From NCBI RefSeq assembly GCF_004354985.1, contig NZ_SMSK01000014.1:1-64000 (forward strand): a stretch of 64,000 nucleotides of DNA. Direction: 5' to 3'. Within the stretch, counting starts at the first letter, position 1. Each line of letters starts with the position of its first letter. Origin of the DNA: Segetibacter sp. 3557_3. Lineage in GTDB: Bacteria; Bacteroidota; Bacteroidia; Chitinophagales; Chitinophagaceae. Made by a program: the position numbers and the translations under genes. Of this stretch, positions 34,581 to 43,252 are shown piece by piece. The notes below the pieces were generated by a model. The model worked only from the letters and a program-made list of their open reading frames with translations, was not told the DNA's origin and searched no databases.

Positions 34581-35981
34581 TTATAACTCACGCACAGCTG
34601 CTTTAAACTTCTGTCCACGGTCCTCATAATTTTTAAACAGGTCGAAGCTTGAACAAGCAGGGCTAAGCAACACTGCCTCACCTTTTTCAGCCAGCCTGAA
34701 TGCACTCTTAACCGCATCGGTGGCATTATCGGTATCAATGATTGTTGGTACCACATCTTTAAAGGCCTGGTGAATTTTTTTATTATCAAGACCCAGGCAA
34801 ACGATTGCTTTTACCTTTTCCCTGACCAGTTGTTCGATCAGCGAATAATCATTACCCTTATCAATACCACCGAGTATCAGAACAGTACGCTTATTCAAAC
34901 TTTCCAAGGCGTACCATGTGCTGTTCACATTGGTCGCTTTGCTGTCATTGATGAATTCAACCCCCCTGACCGTTGCTACGTGTTCAGAGCGATGTTCCAG
35001 GCTCTCAAAAGTTTTTACTGCCTCTCTTATTTTCTCCTTCCTTATGCCCAGTATATAGGCGGCGATCCCGGCGGCCATGGTATTGTGTTGATTGTGTTTC
35101 CCCTTCAAAGCAAAATCATAGATGCTCATGCTTACACGCTCTTCTTTAATTCTTAGCATCATCTGATCCGCTTTGATGTAGCCTCCTTTTTTTACTTCCT
35201 GTTTCATGCTAAATGGCAGTTGGGTTGATATTATTTTACGATATTGAATTTGCTCCATGATCACCTCATCGTCCAGGTTATAGATGAAATAATCACCCGG
35301 GCCCTGGTTCTGAATTATCCTGAACTTGCTGTTGATATAATTTTCAAACTTGTAATCATAGCGGTCTAGATGATCTTCCGTTATATTGAGCAACACGGCT
35401 ACATCTGCTGAAAAATCGACGATATCGTCTAATTGGAAAGAACTAATCTCTGCTACATAATACTGCTTTGGGTCTTCGGCAACTTGCTTTGCAAAAGAGT
35501 AACCAATGTTCCCTACCAATGCGCAATCAAATCCTGCAGTTTTAAACATATGGTAGGTTAATGCAGTTGTGGTGCTTTTACCATTGCTTCCCGTTATTGC
35601 GATGATCTTGCTTTCTCCCTTAAACCGGTAAGCCAACTCTATCTCACTAATTACCGGGATCCCATTTTCACGTACTAACTGTATCAGCTCATTTTTGTCA
35701 GGTATTCCAGGGCTTTTTACAATCTCACTTGCGCTAAGAATTCGTTCTGTATTGTGACCACCTTCTTCAAATGCAATGTTGTGATTGATGAGTTCAGCCT
35801 TGTACTTTTCCGCTATTATCCCCTTATCGCTAACAAACACCTCATAGCCTTTTAGCTTACCCAGGAGAGCGGCCCCAATTCCACTTTCTCCACCACCGAG
35901 TATCACCAATTGATGCCTGGGATCAATTGAAGAGGTACTGCAGGTATTAGCGCTGTTGTCCATTTGGTTGATTATTGCCAT
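34581..35981 (-). CDS. murD: UDP-N-acetylmuramoyl-L-alanine--D-glutamate ligase MurD
   Basis: MurD adds D-glutamate to UDP-MurNAc-L-Ala. The 466-residue protein has a Rossmann start (VILGGGESGIGAA), the ATP motif GSNGKST near residue 135, EISSFQLD, NITEDHLDRYD and the C-terminal LLSPACSSFDLF. The start ATG 35981 gives a slightly extended N-terminus (MAIINQMDNS); ATG 35963 is the alternative. It is 14 bases from ftsW and 24 from mraY. Confidence 0.97.
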   Translation of the reverse strand: MAIINQMDNSANTCSTSSIDPRHQLVILGGGESGIGAALLGKLKGYEVFVSDKGIIAEKYKAELINHNIAFEEGGHNTERILSASEIVKSPGIPDKNELIQLVRENGIPVISEIELAYRFKGESKIIAITGSNGKSTTTALTYHMFKTAGFDCALVGNIGYSFAKQVAEDPKQYYVAEISSFQLDDIVDFSADVAVLLNITEDHLDRYDYKFENYINSKFRIIQNQGPGDYFIYNLDDEVIMEQIQYRKIISTQLPFSMKQEVKKGGYIKADQMMLRIKEERVSMSIYDFALKGKHNQHNTMAAGIAAYILGIRKEKIREAVKTFESLEHRSEHVATVRGVEFINDSKATNVNSTWYALESLNKRTVLILGGIDKGNDYSLIEQLVREKVKAIVCLGLDNKKIHQAFKDVVPTIIDTDNATDAVKSAFRLAEKGEAVLLSPACSSFDLFKNYEDRGQKFKAAVREL

Positions 35982-36005
35982 TGTTTTTGATGCCCGACGT
36001 TGGTA

Positions 36006-37304
36006 TTACCTGATCTTTAAACTCATGATGGAAAAGACAACACATAGGATGGTCACGATCCAGAAACGCACAGCAATTTTACTCTCATGGTATCCTTTTT
36101 TCTGATAGTGATGATGCAGTGGACTCATCTTGAAGATTCGCCTGCCTTCACCATATTTGCGCTTGGTGTATTTAAAATAGCTCACCTGTAAAATCACACT
36201 TACCAACTCTATCAGGAACACAAAACAGATGATCGGTATCAACAATTCCTTTCTAACAATTATTGCAAGCGCGGCAATGATGCCTCCTATTGCTAAACTA
36301 CCGGTGTCGCCCATGAATACCTGCGCTGGAAAAGCGTTGTACCATAGGAAGCCTACACATGCACCAATAAATGCCGCAATAAAAACACTTAGCTCATCAA
36401 GATTCGGGATGAACATAATGTTGAGGTATTCCGCCATACGCAGGTTGCCACTCACGTAAGCAAAAATGCCAAGGCATATCCCAATTACAGCAGATACACC
36501 TGTCGCCAGGCCATCAAGCCCATCGGTGATATTCGACCCATTTGAAACCGCGGTGATGATAAATGTCACAATCAATATGAAAAGAACCCATGTATACTGC
36601 CGCAATCCTTCGGGCAACAGTTTACTATAATTGAACTCGTGATTTTTTACAAAAGGGATGGTTGTAATGGGGGTTTGTACGGTAACAAACCGGTGCACCT
36701 TGCCATTCAGAACCCGTGTTACTTCGTCTTTCTTACGCTCTCCCGGGCGAATGGCCTCCGATGATTTTTGTGATATGATTTCGCGCTCAACGGTTACACT
36801 CGGACTGAAGTACAGGGTTGCTCCGACAATAATCCCAAGCCCCACCTGTCCAAGAATCTTAAACATACCCGCCAGCCCATCAGCGTCGGTCTTTTTATAA
36901 TTGATCCCTTTTTCCTTTGCAATTTTTTTGGCTTTCAACTTCAGGTAATCATCTATAAAACCTATGATACCCATCCATACCGTACTTAGCAACATCAAAC
37001 GCACATAAGTTTTTTCGAGGTTGGCAAAGAGCAACGTGGGGATGATAATAGCAAGCAAAATGATGATACCGCCCATAGTTGGCGTACCCTTCTTTTCCTG
37101 TTCACCCTGCAAACCCAGGTCGCGCACGGTTTCTCCAATCTGCTTTTTGCGCAGGTAGTTGATCAATCGCTTACCGTATACTGTAGTTATAAACAGCGAC
37201 AGAAAAATCGCGAGCAACACACGGAAGCTGATGAACTGTAATAACCCGCTACCGGGAAATTTTAGCCCTTCTCTGGTCATCCATTCATAAAGGTGGTACA
37301 GCAT
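36006..37304 (-). CDS. mraY: Phospho-N-acetylmuramoyl-pentapeptide transferase MraY
   Basis: MraY attaches phospho-MurNAc-pentapeptide to undecaprenyl phosphate, making lipid I. The 432-residue integral membrane protein has about ten segments, the conserved [27 protein letters not shown] and [12 protein letters not shown] motifs, and the C-terminal SPLHHHY. It is about 70 residues longer than the E. coli enzyme, with an extra ~70-residue soluble loop near residues 160-235 ([15 protein letters not shown]), a common feature of Bacteroidota MraY. Confidence 0.97.
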   Translation of the reverse strand: MLYHLYEWMTREGLKFPGSGLLQFISFRVLLAIFLSLFITTVYGKRLINYLRKKQIGETVRDLGLQGEQEKKGTPTMGGIIILLAIIIPTLLFANLEKTYVRLMLLSTVWMGIIGFIDDYLKLKAKKIAKEKGINYKKTDADGLAGMFKILGQVGLGIIVGATLYFSPSVTVEREIISQKSSEAIRPGERKKDEVTRVLNGKVHRFVTVQTPITTIPFVKNHEFNYSKLLPEGLRQYTWVLFILIVTFIITAVSNGSNITDGLDGLATGVSAVIGICLGIFAYVSGNLRMAEYLNIMFIPNLDELSVFIAAFIGACVGFLWYNAFPAQVFMGDTGSLAIGGIIAALAIIVRKELLIPIICFVFLIELVSVILQVSYFKYTKRKYGEGRRIFKMSPLHHHYQKKGYHESKIAVRFWIVTILCVVFSIMSLKIR

Positions 37305-37360
37305 AATATCTTTGGCACATAGACGACGGTCTATGTTTATCTATTCTTTGGTTCACCCAA

Positions 37361-38824
37361 TCACTTTTCCAACTCTTCAAACACTTGTTTCAAAATCTCC
37401 TTATCGTCAAAGGGTTGTTTTACTCCTTTGATCTCCTGGTACTTTTCGTGCCCTTTGCCGGCAATCAGTATTATGTCTTCCGGTTGCGCGAGACTAATCG
37501 CTTTTCTGATGGCCTCACGCCGATCTACTATTGAAATGGACTTTCGTCTTGCTGCGCTTCCGAGTGTTGTTTGCATATCCGTCAGTATCTCCTGCGGATC
37601 TTCACTTCTTGGATTATCGCTGGTGAAGATCACCTTGTCGCTGTACTCGCAGGCAACCTCGCCCATCACAGGTCTTTTCGTGGTGTCCCTGTCGCCGCCG
37701 CAGCCAACAACCGTAATGACCTGTTCGTATCCTTTCCGAAGTTTTTTAATGGTTTGCAGTACATTTTGCAAAGCATCGGGAGTATGTGCATAATCGACGA
37801 TACCGATTATCTTACCCGGACTTATGATATAATCAAATCGGCCCTCTGCGCCGGTTAAAATGCTTAGTGTTGTCAATACCTCTTCGCCGTTTTCTCCCAT
37901 ACAAATCGCTGCACCATACACTGCCAGTAAATTGTAAGCATTGAACTCCCCGATCAACCTAAGGTGAACCTCCCTGTCGTTAACCGTCATGACCAAACCA
38001 GTAAGGCTATTCTCAAGAATCTTCCCCTTAAACTCGGCCATCGCTTTCAGACTATAATAAAATCTTTTTGCAGCTGTATTCTGCAACATCACGGTACCAC
38101 GCTTATCGTCGAGGTTAGAGATAGCAAACGCAGAGGAGGAGAGTTCATCGAAAAACCGCTTCTTTACTTTGATGTACTCATCAAACGTTTTGTGATAGTC
38201 CAGGTGATCATGTGTAATATTTGTGAACAGGCCACCGACAAACTGCAGTGCAGTAGTTCGATGCTGGTGAATGGCGTGGCTGCTCACTTCCATAAATACG
38301 TGCGAACATCCTGCTTCCAGCATTTGGTTTAACAGCGCATTCAAACTCACCGCGTCTGGGGTGGTATGGGTAGAAGGCAGCACCTTATTACCCAACTGAT
38401 TTTGCACCGTGCTGATCAATCCACAATTATATCCCAGCCTTGTAAAAAGTTTGAACAATAACGTTGCTACTGTTGTTTTTCCATTTGTTCCGGTTACCCC
38501 AATTAGTTTCAAGCGGCTGGAGGGAAGACCATAAAAATTATGGGCTATATGCGCCACCGCTTCATTGGAGTTGCTTACCTGTAGATAAGTTACACCTTCA
38601 ATGATGTTAGCAGGCACGTCTTCACATACCACAGCCACTGCACCTGATTGTATCGATTGCGCAATAAACGCATGACCATCACTCAGCGCTCCTTTGATAG
38701 CGATGAACAACGCTCCGGGTTTGATTTTCCGACTATCGATCTGTACGTCCAGCACATCAAGGTTTGTAGAACCCTGAACAGACTGCAACCGCACATGGTA
38801 TAGTATGTCCTGTAGTTTTGCCAT
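37361..38824 (-). CDS. murE: UDP-MurNAc-L-Ala-D-Glu--diaminopimelate ligase MurE
   Basis: MurE adds the third residue of the stem peptide. The 487-residue protein has GTNGKTT (112-118), the carbamylated-lysine region and the DNPRSEDP motif, which in characterised MurE enzymes selects meso-diaminopimelate over lysine. The wall is therefore predicted to be of the mDAP type. It lies between ftsI and mraY with gaps of 30 and 56 bases. Confidence 0.97.
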   Translation of the reverse strand: MAKLQDILYHVRLQSVQGSTNLDVLDVQIDSRKIKPGALFIAIKGALSDGHAFIAQSIQSGAVAVVCEDVPANIIEGVTYLQVSNSNEAVAHIAHNFYGLPSSRLKLIGVTGTNGKTTVATLLFKLFTRLGYNCGLISTVQNQLGNKVLPSTHTTPDAVSLNALLNQMLEAGCSHVFMEVSSHAIHQHRTTALQFVGGLFTNITHDHLDYHKTFDEYIKVKKRFFDELSSSAFAISNLDDKRGTVMLQNTAAKRFYYSLKAMAEFKGKILENSLTGLVMTVNDREVHLRLIGEFNAYNLLAVYGAAICMGENGEEVLTTLSILTGAEGRFDYIISPGKIIGIVDYAHTPDALQNVLQTIKKLRKGYEQVITVVGCGGDRDTTKRPVMGEVACEYSDKVIFTSDNPRSEDPQEILTDMQTTLGSAARRKSISIVDRREAIRKAISLAQPEDIILIAGKGHEKYQEIKGVKQPFDDKEILKQVFEELEK

Positions 38825-38854
38825 TTAAAACTGCTACCTGTAACAGCAGCATCG

Positions 38855-40963
38855 TTAGTTTAACTGTACACTAATAATTTGACCTTTTGCGATTGCGCGA
38901 CCAGGTGCTACCGATTGTTCAACCACTTTCCCCCTGCCCGTAACGCTTACTTTCATACCCAGGTTTTCACATAGGTAAACCACGTCTTTAAGACCCATTC
39001 CATGCAAGGCAGGCATTTGTTTCATCGAGATTGACGCAGGGGCAATCACACTTGCATTCCCCTGCTTTACCATGCGGCTATAATTTCCTTTTCCTTCTCC
39101 TTCTTTGGTATCCAGCTTCAATGCTGTTACAACCTTTTTAATGTCCTTTGTGTACCCGGCATAAGCATAATTTGCACTGTCCATCTTTTTTAAGGCTGCA
39201 TAGGGCAATGCCGGATTTTGATGAGCAATCTTTAGTGAAAAAAGCTGATCGGCAATTTCCTTGAACACCGGCCCGGCAACTGCTGCACCGTAAAACTTAA
39301 GGGCACGCGGCTTATTCTTAATCGTAACAATAATGCTGTATTCGGGACGATCAGCCGGAAAGTAGCCTGCGAAAGAAGATTGGTAAATGCGGTCGATATA
39401 GCCCCGCTTACCGTTAGCTACCAGCGCTGTTCCTGTCTTTCCCGCGATCTTGTAATTCCTGTTTTCAAGTGCCTTACCTGTTCCATTGGTCATTACTCCC
39501 TCAAGACAAGCCTGAAGCGCCTTCAGCGTTTGTTTACTGCAGATTTGCGGGTTAACTGCAACTGGTTCAAATGTTTTTATGGCGCTGCCATCTTCCCTGA
39601 TTTCGTTTACCAGGTAGGGCCGAAGCATCACCCCGTTGTTCGCCACAGCGTTGTAGAGCGACAATACCTGCAGGGGACTAACCATAAGGTTATAACCGAA
39701 CCCCATCCAGGGCAGGGTTGTGCGCGACCAGCTCCTGTTGCCCGGACGATAAATGCGCGGACCAATCTCGCCGTTGATGTCGATACCTGTAAGCGTATCT
39801 AAACGCAGCTTGCTCAGGTGTGAAAGAAATTGTTTTGGTGATGCACCATAGTGCATCCATGCGAGCTTTGCCATCCCCACGTTACTGCTATGCTCAAAAG
39901 CCTGCTTTAGTGTTACCTTATTTAGCCCGTGTTTTTCGCTGTCGTATACAACCTGGCCAAAAATTTTCCATTCGCCGCCATGCAGGTCAACCTGGGTGTT
40001 TAGGGTAGCTTTCTTATCTTCCAGAACGGCGAGCATGGTGGCGAGCTTAAACGTACTGCCGGGTTCTGAAGGTGTAATTGCATAATTATAGTCTTCCCAA
40101 TACTTGCCTGTTTTGTCGCGACCGAGATTAGCGATTGCCTTGATCTTCCCGGTTTTCACTTCCATCACAATGGCACATCCATGCTCCGCCTCATTACCTT
40201 CCATCATCTTCATCAACGCGTTTTCAGTAACGTCCTGGATGTTCACATCCAAGGTGGTTACAACATCTTTACCATTTTGTGGTTCTATCTCGAGATCATC
40301 TACCGGTACGCTTGCTCCGCCCGATATGTACCTGACCAAACGTTTACCAGTTACACCGCGCAAATAATGGTTGTAAGTAAGTTCCAACCCTACTTTGTTG
40401 CTATCTCTCAACAGTCCTATGGTACGGGATGCAAGCAACTTATAAGGGTTTAACCGTATTGTTTTCGTATCTGCTACAAAGCCGCTTTTGTTTCTTCCCA
40501 GCCTGACCAGCGGAAACGTTCTGAGCTGCTGGTATTGCTTAAACGATACCTTACGTTTAAGTAAAAAATAGCGGTCCTTTTCCCGGTAACCCTGTTGCAA
40601 CATTTTCCGGTAGGTGGATGCAGTTTGATCCTGGAAGAGCTTAGACAGGCAAATGCTTAAAGAGTCCACATTCTCGCGGAAACGCTTACCATTTTTTTCC
40701 CGTAGACCATCAGCAACAAAGTCGATGTATATATCGAATTGTGGTATACTGGTGCTGAGCATACTTCCGTCCTCGCTGTATATCGTACCACGCTCAGCAT
40801 CGAGTTCAACAATTTTCTGGTGAAGACTATCGCTCATACCACGCCAGTAATCACCCTGTACCTGTTGTATATAAAACGCCTTTCCCAGTATTAACATACC
40901 TACGACAGCCATTATAATGAAACCCAGGTTCACTCTCCACAGTATGTCTTTTTTTACCTCCAC
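38855..40963 (-). CDS. ftsI: Septal penicillin-binding protein FtsI (PBP3-like) with PASTA domain
   Basis: This is the class B PBP transpeptidase of the divisome. The 702-residue protein has an N-terminal membrane anchor (residues ~12-30), a pedestal/dimerisation domain (50-230) and the transpeptidase domain with the active-site motif STFK (Ser303, Lys306), SSN (359-361) and KTG near residue 500. The final ~65 residues form a PASTA domain (GLKDVVYLCENLGMKV). The start codon is GTG at 40963. It is 7 bases downstream of the FtsL-like gene. Confidence 0.96.
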   Translation of the reverse strand: MEVKKDILWRVNLGFIIMAVVGMLILGKAFYIQQVQGDYWRGMSDSLHQKIVELDAERGTIYSEDGSMLSTSIPQFDIYIDFVADGLREKNGKRFRENVDSLSICLSKLFQDQTASTYRKMLQQGYREKDRYFLLKRKVSFKQYQQLRTFPLVRLGRNKSGFVADTKTIRLNPYKLLASRTIGLLRDSNKVGLELTYNHYLRGVTGKRLVRYISGGASVPVDDLEIEPQNGKDVVTTLDVNIQDVTENALMKMMEGNEAEHGCAIVMEVKTGKIKAIANLGRDKTGKYWEDYNYAITPSEPGSTFKLATMLAVLEDKKATLNTQVDLHGGEWKIFGQVVYDSEKHGLNKVTLKQAFEHSSNVGMAKLAWMHYGASPKQFLSHLSKLRLDTLTGIDINGEIGPRIYRPGNRSWSRTTLPWMGFGYNLMVSPLQVLSLYNAVANNGVMLRPYLVNEIREDGSAIKTFEPVAVNPQICSKQTLKALQACLEGVMTNGTGKALENRNYKIAGKTGTALVANGKRGYIDRIYQSSFAGYFPADRPEYSIIVTIKNKPRALKFYGAAVAGPVFKEIADQLFSLKIAHQNPALPYAALKKMDSANYAYAGYTKDIKKVVTALKLDTKEGEGKGNYSRMVKQGNASVIAPASISMKQMPALHGMGLKDVVYLCENLGMKVSVTGRGKVVEQSVAPGRAIAKGQIISVQLN

Positions 40964-40970
40964 CGTAGCA

Positions 40971-41321
40971 TTAGTTTTCTTTACTGCTTACTGATTTGAT
41001 CCTGACCGGTGGCAAGCTGTCCATTGTTAATCCAAGCGGTTCAGCTGCTTTAACAATTTCAGTTTCTTTGCTCCTGAACATCATCTCACTTTTTACTGTT
41101 TTATATTCGTACTGCAGGTCTTTTAACTGGCGTGCAGTGTCGTTTATCTTCCTGATCCGGTTGTCGGCCATATGCCCGTTTGCGATGTACAACACCGCTA
41201 ACACCGACAGGAAGATGAAAAAACTAATGTTCTTTAATATCCAGCGGTAATTGAAGAACTGCCGTATACTCCTTTTTCCAAGACCTGTCTTTCGCTTTGG
41301 TATTTCCTCTTCAGTGTTCAT
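40971..41321 (-). CDS. ftsL: FtsL-like cell division membrane protein
   Basis: The 116-residue protein has a basic cytoplasmic N-terminus (~30 residues), one membrane segment at ~31-49 and a periplasmic coiled coil (residues ~55-95) with heptad-like leucines. This is the FtsL topology. Sequence similarity in this family is low; the position between rsmH and ftsI supports the call. It would form part of the FtsQLB complex; no FtsB is visible in this cluster. Confidence 0.85.
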   Translation of the reverse strand: MNTEEEIPKRKTGLGKRSIRQFFNYRWILKNISFFIFLSVLAVLYIANGHMADNRIRKINDTARQLKDLQYEYKTVKSEMMFRSKETEIVKAAEPLGLTMDSLPPVRIKSVSSKEN

Positions 41322-41398
41322 GCGCGCATTGCATCAGTTGTAATTAAATTGACCGATTGGAGCCGGGTAAACTAACTCCTCCTGCAGGCTCGTGCTGC

Positions 41399-42349
41399 TC
41401 AAATCTTTTCCGCAACCCTCAACTTTGCACTCCTGCTCCTTGGATTGCTCCCGGTTTCGGCATTGGTAGCTGCAATCGGCTTTTTTGTTATAATCTTTAG
41501 TTGATTGTTGTCGTCCTGCTGTAGCAAAGGATTTTCCTCAACTTCATTGAAAGTGCCTTTTCTAAAAAAGTTCTTTACGATCCGGTCCTCCAGTGAGTGA
41601 AACGTAATGATCGCAACCCTGCCGCCGGTGGATAATACTCCCGGCACTTGCTCCAGCAGTTCTTTAAGCGAGCCCATTTCATCGTTTACTTCTATCCTGA
41701 GCGCCTGAAAAACCTGGGCGAAGTATTTATTTGGATTTCCTTTTACCACCGGGCTCAACATCGTTTTAAAGTGTGCAATTGTGGTAAGCGGTGACTGACC
41801 TCGGTGATCAACAATATGCTTCGCCAGCGTTTTAGAATTGGTCACCTCGCCGTATTGCTCAAACAATTTGTGCAACTGCTGCTCGCTAAACTTTTTAACC
41901 ACCTGCGCTGCCGTAACTTCCTGGCGTTGATCCATGCGCATGTCGAGCGGACCGTCGAAACGCGTAGAAAATCCACGGTCACCCACATCAAACTGAAAGC
42001 TGCTTACTCCCAGATCCGCAAGGATCCCATCAACCAATCCGATCCTGTTTAGCTTCAAAAAGCGCTGCAAATGACGAAAGTTGTTTGGCACAAAAATGAT
42101 CCGCTCGTCGTCAGGCAGGTTCTGCTGTGCATCCGCATCCTGGTCGAATGCGACTAACTTGCCCGATGGCCCCAGCGCCTGCAGGATTGCCCTGCTGTGT
42201 CCGCCACCGCCAAACGTGCAATCCACGTAAATTCCATCCGGTTTAATCATCAGCGCATCGATACTCTCTTTTAATAACACGGGCACATGGTAATCGCCCT
42301 GTTTACCGGATGCACTTCCTGACCCCGGATTATTTTCGGCGGCTGACAT
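41399..42349 (-). CDS. rsmH: 16S rRNA (cytosine1402-N4)-methyltransferase RsmH (MraW)
   Basis: RsmH methylates N4 of C1402 in 16S rRNA, in the ribosomal P site. The 316-residue protein has the N-terminal YHVPVLLKES, the SAM motif DCTFGGGGHSRAIL near residue 43, ADLGVSSFQFD and the C-terminal GRVAIITFHSLEDRIVK. Its ATG overlaps the mraZ stop by one base (TAATG), so translation is probably coupled. The N-terminal ~18 residues are a low-complexity extension. Confidence 0.97.
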   Translation of the reverse strand: MSAAENNPGSGSASGKQGDYHVPVLLKESIDALMIKPDGIYVDCTFGGGGHSRAILQALGPSGKLVAFDQDADAQQNLPDDERIIFVPNNFRHLQRFLKLNRIGLVDGILADLGVSSFQFDVGDRGFSTRFDGPLDMRMDQRQEVTAAQVVKKFSEQQLHKLFEQYGEVTNSKTLAKHIVDHRGQSPLTTIAHFKTMLSPVVKGNPNKYFAQVFQALRIEVNDEMGSLKELLEQVPGVLSTGGRVAIITFHSLEDRIVKNFFRKGTFNEVEENPLLQQDDNNQLKIITKKPIAATNAETGSNPRSRSAKLRVAEKI

Positions 42350-42816
42350 TAAACCCTCCAGTTTTCAGGTGAGCCATCTGCCATCACGTCTTTCGCGAGA
42401 ATGCTAAAGGCCTCTGGTGAAAAATCTTCAAAGAGCTTTTTATACTTATCTGCATCCCAGATTTCTATCTTATCTAATGCAGCCACCAAAATGATGTCTT
42501 TGCTGAGACCAGCAAATTCTTTGAGCGTGGCCGGCAACAACATCCTACCTGCTGTGTCGAGCTCTACTTCCGTGGCGCCGCCCAAAAACTGCCTTCTGAA
42601 TTCTCTTACCTTTGGATCAAAGTCGTTGAGCTGGCTAATCTTAGCAATAAGAGGCTCCCAGCTTTTTTGAGGATAGAGGGTGAGGCACTTTTCGAAACCG
42701 CGGCTGATGACGAATCTGTTCTCCCCTTCCGGCAACTGCTTTTTAAAGCCGGCCGGCAAAAGGAAGCGACCTTTGGAGTCGATTGTAGCTTCATATTCGC
42801 CGAGGAAGTGTGTCAT
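42349..42816 (-). CDS. mraZ: Transcriptional regulator MraZ
   Basis: MraZ is an AbrB-fold ring-forming DNA-binding protein that represses its own dcw operon in the species tested. The 155-residue protein has the two DXXXR-type repeats (DSKGRFLLPA near residue 13 and DTAGRMLLPA near 90) that bind DNA. The first dcw gene, it is preceded by phased MraZ boxes at 42850-42875. Length and order are normal for the family. Confidence 0.97.
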   Translation of the reverse strand: MTHFLGEYEATIDSKGRFLLPAGFKKQLPEGENRFVISRGFEKCLTLYPQKSWEPLIAKISQLNDFDPKVREFRRQFLGGATEVELDTAGRMLLPATLKEFAGLSKDIILVAALDKIEIWDADKYKKLFEDFSPEAFSILAKDVMADGSPENWRV

Positions 42817-42849
42817 TTATGTAAATGAGCCTAAAAACCCATTATTCTA

Positions 42850-42875
42850 CACAAAATAACACTTTTTCCCACTTT
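42850..42875 (-). promoter_or_regulatory. MraZ operator: three direct boxes at 10-bp spacing
   Basis: On the minus strand AAAGTG (42870-42875), AAAGTG (42860-42865) and TTTGTG (42850-42855) occur every 10 bases. Known MraZ operators are direct repeats of AAAGTG or TGGG words at helical-turn spacing. The boxes lie 34-59 bases upstream of the mraZ ATG, suitable for autorepression. Confidence 0.8.
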
Positions 42876-42876
42876 T

Positions 42877-42897
42877 GATGCAAATGAAATTTGCATC
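42877..42897. promoter_or_regulatory. Perfect 9-bp palindrome next to the MraZ boxes
   Basis: GATGCAAAT (42877-42885) and ATTTGCATC (42889-42897) form a perfect inverted repeat with spacer GAA. On the minus strand the second half contains TTCATTTG, one mismatch from TAnnTTTG, which would place transcription start near the MraZ boxes. Confidence 0.65.
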
Positions 42898-42900
42898 TTT

Positions 42901-43000
42901 TTATCCACAGGTACCATTATGCCCAAACCTGTGCTGACATTGCGTTTGATGGAATTTACGTGCACATTTTAGTGGATAGCTTGTGAATAGGTGTGGATAA
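42901..43000. promoter_or_regulatory. Cluster of DnaA-box-like 9-mers
   Basis: TTATCCACA (42901-42909) is a perfect DnaA box. On the opposite strand TGTGGATAA (42992-43000) is also perfect, and TGTGAATAG (42982-42990) and AGTGGATAG (42971-42979) each match seven of nine positions. The last three are in one orientation at 11- and 10-base intervals. DnaA binding is an inference. Confidence 0.65.
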
Positions 43001-43234
43001 ACCTAAAATAGTGTGCAAAGACGCTCTAAGTAATTCATTTTCAACATCTTTTAAAAGAGAACCATTTGCACAATAACGGGCTAAATTGGTTGGTGTTGCT
43101 GTGAACGGAAGTTTGACGGGATTTAACGATGATCGAAAAGTCGAAACCGTATTATTCTAAAACCCATTACACTTTAGATTTATTTTAGCTGCGTAGGCAG
43201 TTAAATGCGCTTCGAACCTTTTACCAAACGCGTT

Positions 43235-43242
43235 TAACTTTG
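43235..43242 (+). promoter_or_regulatory. Putative -7 element (TAnnTTTG) for queA
   Basis: TAACTTTG fits the consensus exactly and ends 10 bases before the queA ATG. If used, the mRNA would have almost no leader. The nearest TTG at -33 spacing is missing, so confidence is moderate. Confidence 0.45.
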
Positions 43243-43252
43243 AGCCTCACGT

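Larger units (their letters stand above)
42817..43252. other. mraZ-queA divergent intergenic regulatory region
   Basis: This 436-base region separates mraZ (minus) and queA (plus). It holds three MraZ boxes, a perfect 9-bp palindrome, four DnaA-box-like 9-mers and a TAnnTTTG element just before queA. No ORF is supported. Each of these elements has its own entry. Confidence 0.8.

Noticed and set aside
42817-43252. Chromosomal replication origin at the DnaA-box cluster
   Set aside because: Four boxes are fewer than usual for oriC, no AT-rich unwinding element is clear, and GC skew cannot be measured from one window. Kept only as a DnaA-binding candidate.
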